This document shows, piece after piece, positions 23,001 through 33,295 of a DNA stretch of 64,000 nt (position 1 is the stretch's first letter; the number at the start of each line of letters is the position of its first letter). The notes below the pieces were generated by a model that saw nothing but the letters and a program-made list of their open reading frames with translations, was not told the origin of the DNA and made no database searches. The stretch comes from Sarcophilus harrisii (taxonomy: Eukaryota; Chordata; Mammalia; Dasyuromorphia; Dasyuridae), in the NCBI RefSeq assembly GCF_902635505.1, contig NC_045429.1, forward strand, positions 160,912,997-160,976,996, written 5' to 3'. The translations under genes and the position numbers were made by a program.

Positions 23001-23465
23001 GTCAGAAACAGGGAGATCAGGAATGTAGTCCCTCACTATCACAAATTATGCATTTGAATTTCACATATTTGAGGAAATCTCAAGGGTCAATCCATCTGGA
23101 GTGCAATGAAAAACCTTGCCCTGGGGAAACCACTGTCATGATCATGGAATCACCTCTGCCAGGTAAGTGTTCTCAAAATATTTTTTAAAAAGGGTTTATA
23201 AGCTAAGATGATAACGTACAGTAGGATGAAATCCAGATAAAATCTTCCAACATTGCCCTTCAAACAATTTTAATATCTCAAGTCAAATTTTGGCACATCA
23301 GAAAAAAACAAAAGATCAGAGAGATTTTTCAAACCCAAGACAACTTAGGAAGTTCACAGGAGAGGTTTGTAACATCAGGGTGAGCAGAGGCCTGGAGTGC
23401 AGCAAGAACGCCAGTGCTGGGCCTTACAAATGATCACAATAGTATTATTGAAGGAGGAGGGAAAC
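23001..23465. other. Unique sequence
   Basis: Nothing recognised. Confidence 0.4.
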
Positions 23466-23961
23466 TGTTCCCTTTACTGAAACGGTTCCCTTTAAGATTA
23501 TCACTCTGACACTGTGCTCCATTTTGATCTGTGATCCCTTTTGGAGTCTTCCCCCAGATAAGTTATCTTTCAGAGATGCCAGACCTTTGATTCAATTAAA
23601 AATCTTGGTCAAAAAGCACCCCTTTGAAGTGTTAATCCCAACAGGAGATCTGGGTCAGATACTGATAAACATTTAGGCCTGGGAACCTTGGCTTCCTTTT
23701 CTCCTTTTAAAGGGCAGTTTCCAAGCTCACTCCTTGCAGAAGGTCCAAAGCAGCTGCTAGGACCCTGCCTACTGAGAAGACATTCTCTTCTCAGTGTCAG
23801 CCTCTCTTTCCCTAATAGGACTTTACCATTAAAGAAGTCAGTCTCTTAGCAGAACTAGCTTCCTATCCAATAATAAACTTTCATTTTTGCTAATTAATAT
23901 TTTGGGTTTCATGAATTCTTTCATGAAGAACCTGTGTACTGACCATAAAGAGATTATAACA
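23466..23961 (+). mobile_element. Probable solo LTR fossil of an endogenous retrovirus
   Basis: About 496 bp bounded by TGTT and AACA, the usual LTR termini. A TATA-like CTTTTAAAGG lies near 23706 and an AATAAA signal near 23873, in LTR order. No internal retroviral sequence follows. It looks like a lone LTR, old, with no clear TSD. The family is not identified. The LTR call rests on architecture only. Confidence 0.45.
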
Positions 23962-24401
23962 ACTCTCTGACTCCCACTAACCTCATCAGTAGCAGCTTCA
24001 GGAGCTGTCAACTCAGAGACAATAAGGGGTTTAGAGACCTGGTTAGAGAGATTTTATATGAGATGCTTTGCTTGCACTGGGTGCAGCTGAACCTGATTGG
24101 TGACTGGGTTGCAGTTCCAGGGTGAAGAAGAGAACTTGGTGATTAGTCACAAAAGAGCAAGGGCCCTGGTCACAGTTCCAGGGCCAAGAGGAGCTCTAGA
24201 ACTTGTGCTGCAAGTGTTTAAAGACCAGAGCACACACCAGTTTATGAGAGTACACATTTCTCCTACAATAATACCACCTTGGAAGCAATGGAAACTTGTA
24301 GATCTTCAGAACTATCTTTGAAAACAACCGCAATAAAAAATCTGAAGCTTGATACATTTCCTTTCCAACATAAAGTTCAAAGTAAAAAATAGGCTGGGAA
24401 A

Positions 24402-25500
24402 ATGAGCCAACAATAATAACAACAAAAGAACTTGAATACAAAAAACTACTCAATGGCAGGGAAGACCAAGACACACTTAAAAAAAGACAACAATGTAAAA
24501 ATGGCTACAAACAAAGCCTCAAAATAAGATACTTATTAAATCTAAGGGTACTAGAAATTCCTGAAAGAGTTAAAAGAAGTAATAAGAGTGGTGGTAGACG
24601 GAAAAAATGGAAAAAGAAATGAAAGAAAATGCAAGAAACTTATGGAAAAACAATTAGTAGCTTGATAAAAAAGGCACAAAAAACACAGTGAAGAAGAAAA
24701 TATATTTTCAAAGGTAAAATTGACCTAATGGTAAAAATAGGCACAAAAATTCACTACAGAAGAGAACTCCTTTAAAAGCAGAATAGGCCAAATGGAAAAA
24801 GAGAGATATAAAAGTTCAATGAAGAAAATAATTCCTTAAAAATTAAAATCGGGCAAGCAGAAGCTAATGAATTGACGAGACAATCACAAACAATAAGACA
24901 AAGTCAAAAGAACGGAAAAAAGAGAAAATGTAAAATATTTCATGTGAAAAACAATTGGCCTGAAAAATAGATTGAGGAGAGATAATTTAAGAATTTTTTG
25001 ACTACCTGAAATCCACGATAAAAAAAAGAGTTTAGACATCATATTTCAAGAAATTGTAAAGGAAAACTGCCCTAAGACCTTAGAACTTAGAACCTGAGAA
25101 TAAAATAGAAATTAAAAGAATTCACCAATCACCTCCTAAAAGAGATCACAAAATGAAGATCCCTAGGAATATTATGGCCAAATTCTAGAGCTCTCATGTC
25201 AAGGTAAAAATATTGCAAGCATTGAGGAAAAAAATTCAAAAACAATTCAACCACAGTCAGGATCACCCAAGATTTAGCGGCTTCCATGTTAAAGGAGCAG
25301 AGGACTTGGAATGTAACCTTTTGGAGACAAAAGAAGTAGGATTACAACCAAAAATAATCTTTCAACAAAAACTGAATATAATTCTTCATGGGAAAAATGA
25401 ATATTTAATGAAATAGAGGCCTGGCTAAGCATTCCTGATGAAAAGACTAGAGTTAAGGAGAAATTTTGACATTCAAACAGAAGATTCAAGAGAAGCATAA
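24402..25500 (+). pseudogene. L1 ORF1 (nucleic-acid chaperone) pseudogene
   Basis: The start ATG at 24402 follows the L1 5' UTR, and an in-frame TAA occurs four codons later, where related marsupial L1s seem to read through with CAG-type codons. The stop at 25498-25500 is in the expected place. Across several frames it shows a Lys/Glu/Asn-rich coiled-coil region (about 24600-24980), then the RRM-like block with SLDIIFQEIVKENCPK near 25040, then the C-terminal domain with GLQPKIIFQQKLNIILHGK near 25340-25400. L1 ORF1p coats L1 RNA as a trimer in the cytoplasm. This copy is inactivated. Confidence 0.8.
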
Positions 25501-26099
25501 AAAGGTTAATAGAAAAGAATAATCATGGTTTTCAATAGAATTAAACTATTTATATTCCTGTATGGAAAGATGATACATGTAATTCCCAAGAACTTTATTA
25601 GGGCAATTAGAAGAAGTCTGCATAGACAAAAGAGATGGGTGTGAGTTGATTATATTGTGATGATTTTTTAAAAACGAAGGGGTGAAACAATGATGCACTG
25701 GGAAAAGAGGGAAAGCAGAGCTAAAGTGAGGCAAATTTTCTGAAGGAAGAATTGAGGAGACTGAGGGGCAGGCAATGCTTGTGGAATTCATTCAAAGAAG
25801 GAATAATATACATACACATTCAGTTGGGAGATAGAAAAGGAAGGGAATAAGAGATATGGGGGTAGGGAGAGGGCAGATTGGGAAAGTGGTGGTTGGAAAT
25901 AAGATAGACTTTTGAAGAGGGACAGGATAAAAAGAAAGAGAAAAGGACAAATAGAGGAAAATGAGATACAGGGAGATGCACAGTTAGTGATCATATCTAT
26001 GAACGGGAATGGGATGGGGTAGTCTATAGAACAGAAGCATTTGGCAGGAAGTATTGAAAACCAGAAAACAACCATATGCTGTGTACAAGAGACACAGAA

Positions 26100-26262
26100 G
26101 TTGTTGCTTGTCCTTCATTCTTGAAGAGGACCATGACATCAGGGAGGTGATGCTATGACATGCAAGTAAATTGGGCCAGCTTTGCAAAGTCACTTGCTTC
26201 ATTTTCCTCTCCAGAGCCATCTGGGTCTAGTGATCAGATATAGATCAGGATGACAATTTTAA
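26100..26262 (-). mobile_element. RTE-type retroposon fragment in L1 spacer
   Basis: TTGTTGCTTGTCCTTCATTC at the left edge is the reversed (CAA)n-tailed 3' end. CATGACATCAGGGAGGTGATG and CAGAGCCATCTGGGTCTAG follow. It matches the element at 14030-14338 in reverse. It inserted after the L1. Confidence 0.6.
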
Positions 26263-26609
26263 AAAATTAAATTTAAATGGAATAAAATGGTTTTGGTTTA
26301 AGGCCTGGTTCTTAAGAAAGAAATCTAGCAGTAAACCCCTTGATATCTTGGGAGGGTTCAGAGGTGCAAAAAAGAAAAAAAATGCTTTTAAGAGCACTTG
26401 GGACAGAAAGAAGCAAACAGAGTTGAAATGAAAGGCTAGAGGAGAGACTATTATGTTTCAACTGAAGTGAATAGAACAGGGCTAGTAATTATGAGCTCAG
26501 ACAAAGCAAAAGCAAAATTAGAGCTAATTAAAATAAGTGATCATGGAAACTACATTTTGCTAAGAGGTACAATAGACAATGAAATAATATGAAAAAAAAT
26601 GAGACAGTT

Positions 26610-27345
26610 TTCTCTTATAAAGGCCTAATTTCTCAAAAATTTAGAGAGCCAAATAAAATTTATAAAAAATAAAATATTCCCCAATTGATTAATGGTGAAA
26701 GGATATAAACAGGCAGTTTTAAGAAGAGCAAATCAAAGCTATCCATAGTCATATAAACATGCTATAGATCATCACTAGTGATTAAAGAAAGGCAAATTAA
26801 AACAACTCTGAAGTACCACCTCACACCTATCAAAAATAATAAATGCTGGAGGATTTGATAGAATATTTTGGAGAACAGCCTGGAACTATGCCCAAAGGAC
26901 TATAAAACCCCTTGATCTAGTAATGTCACTGTTAGGTCTATACCCCAAAAAGATCAAAGAAAAAGGAAAAGGACACACACACACACACACAGAAAATATT
27001 AGCTCTTTATTGTGGTGGCAAAGAATTGGAAATTGAGGGAATTGTGATCAATTAGGGAGTAGATGAACAAGCTGTGGCATATAATTGTGAAGTACTATTG
27101 TGCTGTAAGAATGATGAGGGTAGATGTTTCAGGAAAAAGAAAATATGGCAAGATCTATATGAACTGATCTAAAGTGAAGTGAGTAGAACAGGGAGATCAT
27201 TGTACACAGTAACAGCAATGTTGTAATAATGATAAATTGTAAAAGACATGGTCATTCTGATCAATACAGTGACCCAAGACTATTCCAGAGGGCTTATGAT
27301 GAAAAAGTGCTATCTACCTCCAGAAAGAGAACTGACATAGTGTAA
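26610..27345 (+). pseudogene. L1 ORF2 late-region remnant
   Basis: Begins with the segment equivalent to TFSNKRPNKIYK/FPN*WKD (ATTCCCCAATTGATTAATGG) and passes through GCAAATTAAAACAACTCTG and a (CA)n expansion at 26975-26991. It ends in the C-terminal block AACAAGCTGTGGCATATAAT and the 3' UTR. It is multiply broken. It represents post-RT ORF2 sequence. Confidence 0.7.
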
Positions 27346-27381
27346 ATTGAAGTATACTTTTCTTGCTTTTTTGGGGGGGAT

Positions 27382-27804
27382 TGTTGAGGAGAAGGATACC
27401 TAACAAGATTAAGGTCCTTTTAGTCGATGTCATGGGTTTGGCAAAAGAATTCTCAGTTTGTCTCCAAGTTAAGGAACAAAGATTTATTATGCTGATTGAC
27501 AGCAGACTAAAGTTCCAAAGAAGTTTAGCAAAGAGGCAGAAGCAAGAAAAGCTTACACTGCTTGACAGCAGGCTAATCCCAGGGGAATCTAGCAAAGAGG
27601 CAGAATCAAGTAGATAATTTGGTAGGAAAGAGAAACAAAGATCAGGTTGATATCATGGTTTAGAGGTACAATTATAGAGTGGTAAGAGTGAATTCTATAT
27701 TGAGTTGCTTAAAAATTACTGCTATTGGCCAGCATTGTATATGATACTCCCAACCAGGTAGCCTTAGTGTATGTCAGGAATTGCTACTTTCTCACACCTC
27801 ATCA
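27382..27804 (-). mobile_element. Solo LTR fossil inside the L1 3' UTR
   Basis: About 423 bp with short inverted termini TGTTGAGG and CCTCATCA. On the minus strand an AATAAA signal lies about 100 bp from the 3' terminus, in LTR order. It carries an internal tandem duplication with a 66-bp period (27491-27546 and 27558-27610, sharing GACAGCAG and TAGCAAAGAGGCAGAA). L1 3' UTR sequence resumes directly after it. No retroviral genes are present. It is younger than the host L1. The family is not identified. Confidence 0.6.
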
Positions 27805-27965
27805 ATATGGCTAATATGGAAATATATTTTGTATGATTTCATATGTATAGTTGGTATCATATTATTTGCCTTCTCATTGGGTGGGGGAGAAATCAAAGGA
27901 AGGAATTGAATCTGAAACTCAAAAATATAACAAAGATTATCAAATAAATAACATATTTTTAAAAA

Positions 27966-28169
27966 TAAGCCAACTCATAGATCAATAACAGAACATTGGA
28001 TTTATATAGTCAAGTAAAAAAATTCAAACCACTTAAATAAAAATTTGAAACATAACTTGATCCAGAAAGAAAAATGAGTTCACAAATTTAGAACCCTTGT
28101 CCTAATGTATAAATCACTGCTATATGATGGTAAGGAACAGAAAGGCAAAGATGTGAGATTTACAATATT
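27966..28169. other. Unique sequence
   Basis: Nothing recognised. Confidence 0.35.
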
Positions 28170-28275
28170 TCCCTCCTCTTTCCATTCTTCCCTCCCTTCT
28201 TCCTTCTCTCTCTTCTTCTTTCTTCCCTTCCTCCCTTCCGTCTTTCCTTCCTCCCTTTCTTCCTTGCCTTGCCTT
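28170..28275. repeat. (CTTC)n-rich polypyrimidine tract
   Basis: CTTC/CCTT units on the plus strand. The overlapping Ser/Phe/Leu frame is not a gene. Confidence 0.9.
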
Positions 28276-28689
28276 CTCAGGCATTTTCACCTAGAAAACA
28301 GCAAAACCATATGAATTGGATAGTGAGAAAATGATAGCACTATTGAAAATCTATCTAGTATTCATCCTTGCAGGGAGAATGAGCTCTTCTAAGAAGAGAA
28401 GATACCTGGACCTGGTTTTAGATTCTGCCCTTTTAAAAGTTCTACAGGCTTGTTAAAAAGTTTGTATTGATTTCATATTTCTATTTAACGTTTTTGGGGG
28501 CAGGATAATTCTCCTTTACTTTATGTCAGATTTGTCTGTTGCATAGAAGGAACTGAGCGGAGGACAAGGGAGATAGATTTTTTTCACATTTTTAAGTTGC
28601 TACTTTTAAAAATGTAACAATGGGTAGGATTTCCACCAAAGGAAATCATAAGAAAACCTCTACTACTATCACCACTAATGATCATTGTC
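28276..28689. other. Unique sequence
   Basis: Nothing recognised. Confidence 0.4.
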
Positions 28690-28860
28690 ATAATAATAAA
28701 TATTTACATAGTTTTTAAAGTTTGCAAAACATTTTAAATAAATTTATCTGAGCCTCATAACAATACCATGATGTAAATTCGAAACTAAGCTCAATGTATT
28801 TAAATGGTTTACTCTTGTTCACACAACTGGCAAGTGATAAATGTTCAGTCTGAATGCAGA
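28690..28860 (-). mobile_element. MIR/THER-like SINE fragment
   Basis: AAATATTTACATAGTTTTTAA, GAGCCTCATAACAATACCATG and CACACAACTGGCAAGTGATA, reversed SINE from tail toward head. Confidence 0.6.
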
Positions 28861-28865
28861 TTTTC

Positions 28866-28927
28866 ATAATTTCAAGTTCAACATTCCATCAACTGTATAA
28901 TTTCAAGTTCAACATTCCATCCACTGT
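28866..28927. repeat. 31-bp tandem duplication
   Basis: Two adjacent copies (28866-28896, 28897-28927) starting ATAATTTCAAGTTCAACATT, differing at one position near the end. Confidence 0.9.
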
Positions 28928-29399
28928 CTTCCAGACTTCTTTCCATAAAGTCAGAGTAGCCATTCCAGACCCTTCTTTTCACACTGATTTCTGTTTCTGT
29001 TACTCTTTATTATGGTTAATAAACCTGATTTTGTTATCCTCATAAAAAGTCATGAAGTTCAGATGAGAAAAATATATATGAAAACCTTTGAAAATCACGC
29101 AATTCATATTCAAATTTTATGTAATCAGTGGTCCAGATAATCTAAAGCTTTGTGTTTATATAGATTGATTTCAATCTTGGAAACCCCTTAATAATCAAAC
29201 TTTTGTGTCTCATTTTCCAACTATTCTTTCCCTCCTGCCTCTAATATTGGACTTTCTAGGCTGTAGATCAGGGTATAAACTAGCTATCATCAACTTTCAG
29301 TCATCAATCATTTTCAATTTGGCATGAAAGAAGCTTCAAGTACTCAGGACAAGTCAAGTAACTCCCACTTATCACTAAGACAGCATCAGCACCAAAGCC
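28928..29399. other. Unique sequence
   Basis: Nothing recognised. Confidence 0.4.
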
Positions 29400-29645
29400 C
29401 TAATAATAACTGATATTCATGTAATACTTTAAGGTTTGAAAAGTATTTTATGTACATCATTTTTTGTTTTGATCCTCATAACAGTTCTGTTTGGTAGATA
29501 ACATTCACATTTTATAGAGAAGAAAGGTTCAGAGAGATACAATGACTTCCTCATGGGCATGTTCTGAGTAAGTGTTAGGGATGAAGATTTATACCTGGTT
29601 CTTCCTCACTCCAGGTCTTTAGCATTTATGCCTCTCACAAAGGCC
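29400..29645 (-). mobile_element. MIR/THER-like CORE-SINE
   Basis: ATGTAATACTTTAAGGTTTG, GATCCTCATAACAGTTCTG and GTTCAGAGAGATACAATGAC in reversed SINE order, ending near the head at GCATTTATGCCTC. Confidence 0.6.
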
Positions 29646-30604
29646 ACATTAATGGGGCAATAAAAACATTACCCTCATTATGGAGAGACTGTTGAAGCCA
29701 AAACAAAAGACTCTCATTTGGGCACCAGGGATCCAGGACAGTGCCTGGGTATACCCAGACTATTTTTTAATATAATTGTTTAGTATTTAAAAATTTCCCT
29801 CTTTAACATTGAAAAGTGCCAAAGAGAAGAAATTTGTTCATGCTAGAATGAAAATATAGGACTTGATAAGGCTTTTTAATTGTTTCTAAATTCTTATTAG
29901 ATAAAATTTCCTCCTGCTTTGTCATGTTGAAAGGAGATGATAACTAAATTGCATAAAATAAAATTATATTTGTTTTTTTTAACTTTTTGTCCTCATCATT
30001 TATGCTTTTGACATTCTGCATTTCTCTGACACTCCTTTTTATTTATTGTGGTTTTTTTTAGTGAGTAGTTGTTATTGAGTTTTTCTACATGATGTGCATT
30101 ATCTATTTCTGAAGCTACTTCATTCCCTTTTTGCCCTATATTATACTGGCCGATGGACCCTGGCTTTGGCAACACCTCCTAAATGATAGGGAAGTAAGTT
30201 AGTTGGGAATGGGCAGGGTTATAGTTGACCCATTAACTTGGGTTTGCCCAAGTGCTGAAGTCACTGGATTATAGAGCTATTAATTATTAAGCTTTGGGTT
30301 GTGTGCAAAAGAGCTTTCTACCAACATAATTTTGAAATTATGTCAGTAAACATCTGGCCTGATGTTAAGAAAGGGCAAACGTTTAATTCCTTGTGTTGGC
30401 ACAATGTGGAAGCTTTTAATAATGCCCCCAGAACTCCAAATATACAAGATTGAATGCTGATTTTTCTAAGTTAAGAAAAAGGTAGAAGGGAGTAGAATTG
30501 GGATTGAAGAGAATTTCATTTAAAGTAGAATGAAAACCTGAAAAGTTATGGGAAAGTTATGATCTTGAGCACATACAGTAAAACAAAAAAGAATAGATAC
30601 TATG
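29646..30604. other. Unique sequence, possible conserved non-coding block
   Basis: I recognise no repeat. The part 30120-30430 is less AT-rich and carries TAATTATTA-type homeodomain-like sites and a TTGGCA motif. Regulatory function is only a possibility. Confidence 0.3.
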
Positions 30605-30785
30605 TGACAGCATAGAAAAAGCCCTAGCCTTCAAGCTGAAAGACTATTTACTACATAAGTGAACTTGGGCAAGTTAACCTCTTTGGTCCTGGGTTCTGAG
30701 ATCTCTGGACCTCAGTGAAAAGAGACTAGACTGTTGGACTCAATGGCCTGCAAGGTCCACTACATCTTTAGAGATATGAGCCTGT
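30605..30785 (+). mobile_element. tRNA-derived SINE
   Basis: GAAAAAGCCCTAGCCTTCAAG, GAACTTGGGCAAGTTAACCTC and the tail GACTCAATGGCCTGCAAGGTC. Confidence 0.6.
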
Positions 30786-30964
30786 TTCTCACTAGAGAGG
30801 TTTTAGAAGTAGAAACTTCAACTTTCAGATATTCCTTCCATCCCCTAACTGAACTTTCCTTTTCTTCAAAGCAGTTACTATAGCTTTCTTTAAATATTTT
30901 AATGATTGTCAATTGAAAGAGAAATTAGAATTTCTCATTTTTGTTTCCAGAGGTTAGAAATGAC

Positions 30965-31185
30965 AACTATCTGGAAATGTTGTTAAGAGACAAATTTAGA
31001 CTTGATAACAGGAAAAGAATTCCTTATAATTAGAACTATCCCAGAGTAGAATTGGTTACCTAAGGGTAAAGAAGATTGAAAGAGATTTTGGGGTTCTTCT
31101 CCCACCCTAATGGAGGTCTTCAAGGGGAAGCTGAGAAGTCTATGTTATAGTGGGGATTCATTTTCTGGGTATGAACTTAGGATCA
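30965..31185 (+). mobile_element. CR1/L3 LINE 3' end
   Basis: AAAAGAATTCCTTATAATTAG, CAGAGTAGAATTGGTTACC and GGAGGTCTTCAAGGGGAAGC follow the characteristic CR1-clade 3' region (in many amniotes roughly CCTC/AGG-AGGT-TTCAAG-AG-GCTGG). It is very old and short. Confidence 0.6.
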
Positions 31186-31189
31186 TAAG

Positions 31190-31385
31190 TTCTAGGATCA
31201 TAGATTAAGAGTTGAAAGGGATGTTGGAATATAATTTAGTTAAACTGTCATTTTGAAGATATTGTCTCAGAAAAGCAAAATGATTTACCCAAGATCATAC
31301 ATGTCATCAGTGGCAGAACTGGAATTTGAACTCAGATTCTCTGATCCCAAATTTAGTGTTTATTGCCAATTCTAAAGTTCTGTGA
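31190..31385 (-). mobile_element. THER-type SINE
   Basis: GGATCATAGATTAAGAGTTG, AAGATCATACATGTCATCAG and GGAATTTGAACTCAGATTC, reversed. Confidence 0.6.
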
Positions 31386-31667
31386 AATATTATGCCCAAT
31401 TTTTTTTTTACCTTTTCATTCCAAGGTCTATTTGTGAGGTCTTGGGTTCTCATACTCATGTGAGAAATTTCCATTCATCCATTGAAAAGATTCTTTTCCA
31501 ATATTTCCTTAGTTCTTGAATCATTGCTCATTATTATGTGCAGGAGTCAGTTCTAATTGGCTAGTGAGAACAAAATTGTTAAATTTTCAGTGTGAGCACA
31601 TATACCTCAGAAACTGGCAAATGCCACAAATCAGGACTTGATTTATTGTTTTGTTACTGCTCTATAA
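31386..31667. other. Unique sequence
   Basis: Nothing recognised. Confidence 0.4.
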
Positions 31668-31832
31668 CAGAGGTCAACAATTTATACCTTGGACTACACT
31701 GAATGTTCCATGAGCTAAGAATGTTTTTTATTTATAAACAAAGTTTTATCATATTTAAAAATGTAAAAACCTGTGTTGGTTCACAAGCAGGGTCTGGATT
31801 TGACCCTCTGGTTGTAGTTTGCTGACCCCTGG
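31668..31832 (-). mobile_element. hAT-like MITE with inverted termini
   Basis: About 165 bp. The left end CAGAGGTCAACAA and the right end TTTGCTGACCCCTG are imperfect inverted repeats. Between them lie AACAAAGTTTTATC and GTCTGGATTTGACCC, the pattern of a widespread mammalian hAT-derived element (GGTCAGCAAACT ... AAATCCGGCCC ...). No coding capacity. Confidence 0.65.
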
Positions 31833-31884
31833 ATTTAAGAAAAGTATTGGAGAAAATGTTAATAATATAGAAAACTTGGCTTCA

Positions 31885-32100
31885 GATCCCCAGCCTCAGA
31901 CTAATTGTGTGATCTTGGACAAGTCATTTAACCTGTCTTTGCCTTAAATTCCTCAAAATGGGAATAATGATGGCTTCTGCCTTGCAGGATTGTTGTGAGA
32001 ATAAGATGAAATAATATTTGTAAAATGTTTAACACAGTGCCTGGAACATGGGCAAATGCTATCTCACACTAGTTATTATTAGTATCATCATTACTGTTAT
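31885..32100 (+). mobile_element. MIR/THER-like CORE-SINE
   Basis: GTGTGATCTTGGACAAGTCA, CCTTGCAGGATTGTTGTGAG and GTTTAACACAGTGCCTGGAAC, with an ATTATTA-rich 3' end. Confidence 0.75.
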
Positions 32101-32220
32101 TATAATGCAAATGTGTCATGCAGTTTTGAAAAGATAGTTGTTAAACATTTTTCAAACTATTTCTCATTACATATACCCAATAAATGTTTAGCTGGTGTCA
32201 GTAAGACCTGACCCTCTAGA

Positions 32221-32221
<1 letters not shown>

Positions 32222-32257
<36 letters not shown>

Positions 32258-32447
32258 TCTTTGCTTTTCTCTCTGTCTCTTTCTCTGCTTTCTATCACTT
32301 TCTGCCTCTGTCTCTTTCTGTTTTTTTTTTCTCCATCTCTCTTTTTCTCTCTTTCTTTCTCTTTTTCTGTCTGTCTCCCTTGTATATATAATACATATGT
32401 GTACACACACACACAGACACACACACACACACACAGACACACACACA

Positions 32448-32481
<34 letters not shown>
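32222..32481. repeat. Compound (CT)n and (AC)n microsatellite
   Basis: A polypyrimidine CT tract (32222-32380) is followed by an AC tract (32403-32481). Open frames on both strands (Arg/Glu, Ser/Leu, Cys/Val, Thr/His repeats) are artefacts of this tract. Confidence 0.95.
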
Positions 32482-32489
<8 letters not shown>

Positions 32490-32494
32490 ATGAC

Positions 32495-32949
32495 ATTTTA
32501 TACTGAACTGGGGACCCAGAAACCTGTTGCTGTTAAGTTTGCTGCATAATTTTTTTTAAATTGTGAGATCTCTTCTAGCTCAGCTTAATTAGAAAATTAT
32601 TAGTATCAATTGATTGAGAAAATAATACATGATAGAGAAAATCCAGCATATTAGGCAGCATGGAGATCAACAGTCTTTCATCACAAGGGCATTGACTGAG
32701 TAATTCTTGGCTGCCAAGTCCTGGTGCTTGAAACTCACACTGTTTTGTCACATTCATATCAAAACATATAAGCAAAGAGTGAATTAAATAAAAGTTAAAA
32801 TGGAAGGCTTTCTAAGGATAATTTTGAAAAGATGGGATGAAAAGACTGCATTCCAAATAGAAGTATTGAACTTCAGATTTGGAAGGAATGTCGCAAGTCA
32901 GCTAAATCAAACCCTTCCATAATACCTCTTAAAAAGAAGAAAGAAGGAA
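32495..32949. other. Unique sequence
   Basis: Nothing recognised. 32870-32930 faintly resembles a SINE. Confidence 0.35.
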
Positions 32950-33085
32950 GTTGATTAATAACAACTAATATCCATATATTGCTTTAATTTTGCAAAGTAC
33001 TTTACAAATGTTATCTCCCTTTATCTTCACAACATCCCTATGAAGTAGGTGTTTTTATTATACCGTATTACAAATTAAGAAACTA
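32950..33085 (-). mobile_element. MIR/THER-like SINE fragment
   Basis: TTGCAAAGTACTTTACAAATG and TTCACAACATCCCTATGAAG, reversed tail and core. Confidence 0.65.
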
Positions 33086-33104
33086 AGGCAGACAGGAGAG
33101 AAGA

Positions 33105-33295
33105 AAAAAAATATTTATTAAGAGCTTACAATGCAATAGGGACTGTGCTAAGTACTTTACAAATATTATCTCTTTTGATTTTTATAACAGCTCTGGGATG
33201 TAGGTACCATTATTATGGCCATTTTATAGCTAAGGAAATTGAGACAGAGGCTAAGTAACGTGCCCAACATCACAGGATTTTAGTCACTGTCATCT
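33105..33295 (-). mobile_element. MIR/THER-like SINE
   Basis: TTTATTAAGAGCTTACAATG, TAAGTACTTTACAAATATTA and TAGCTAAGGAAATTGAGACA. A second copy in the same orientation as its left neighbour, with a different tail. Confidence 0.7.

Larger units (their letters stand above)
23985..27965 (+). mobile_element. L1 with both ends but most of ORF2 missing
   Basis: The order is 5' UTR (about 23985-24400), ORF1 (24402-25500), inter-ORF spacer (25501-26099), a SINE-like insert (26100-26262), an ORF2 endonuclease-domain scrap (about 26400-26600), then late ORF2 (from about 26610) and the 3' UTR to 27965, with an LTR fossil inserted in the 3' UTR (27382-27804). The endonuclease scrap reads SSDKAKAKLELIKI and NYILLRGTIDNE. 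The ORF2 C-terminal part follows directly, so about two thirds of ORF2, including the reverse transcriptase core, is deleted. The rest is diverged with stops and shifts. It is clearly older than the L1 copies at 21.9 and 52.8 kb. Confidence 0.8.

Noticed and set aside
32188-32506. Overlapping frames of 61-103 codons on both strands
   Set aside because: Dipeptide repeats (Ser-Leu, Arg-Glu, Cys-Val, Thr-His) produced by the CT and AC tracts.
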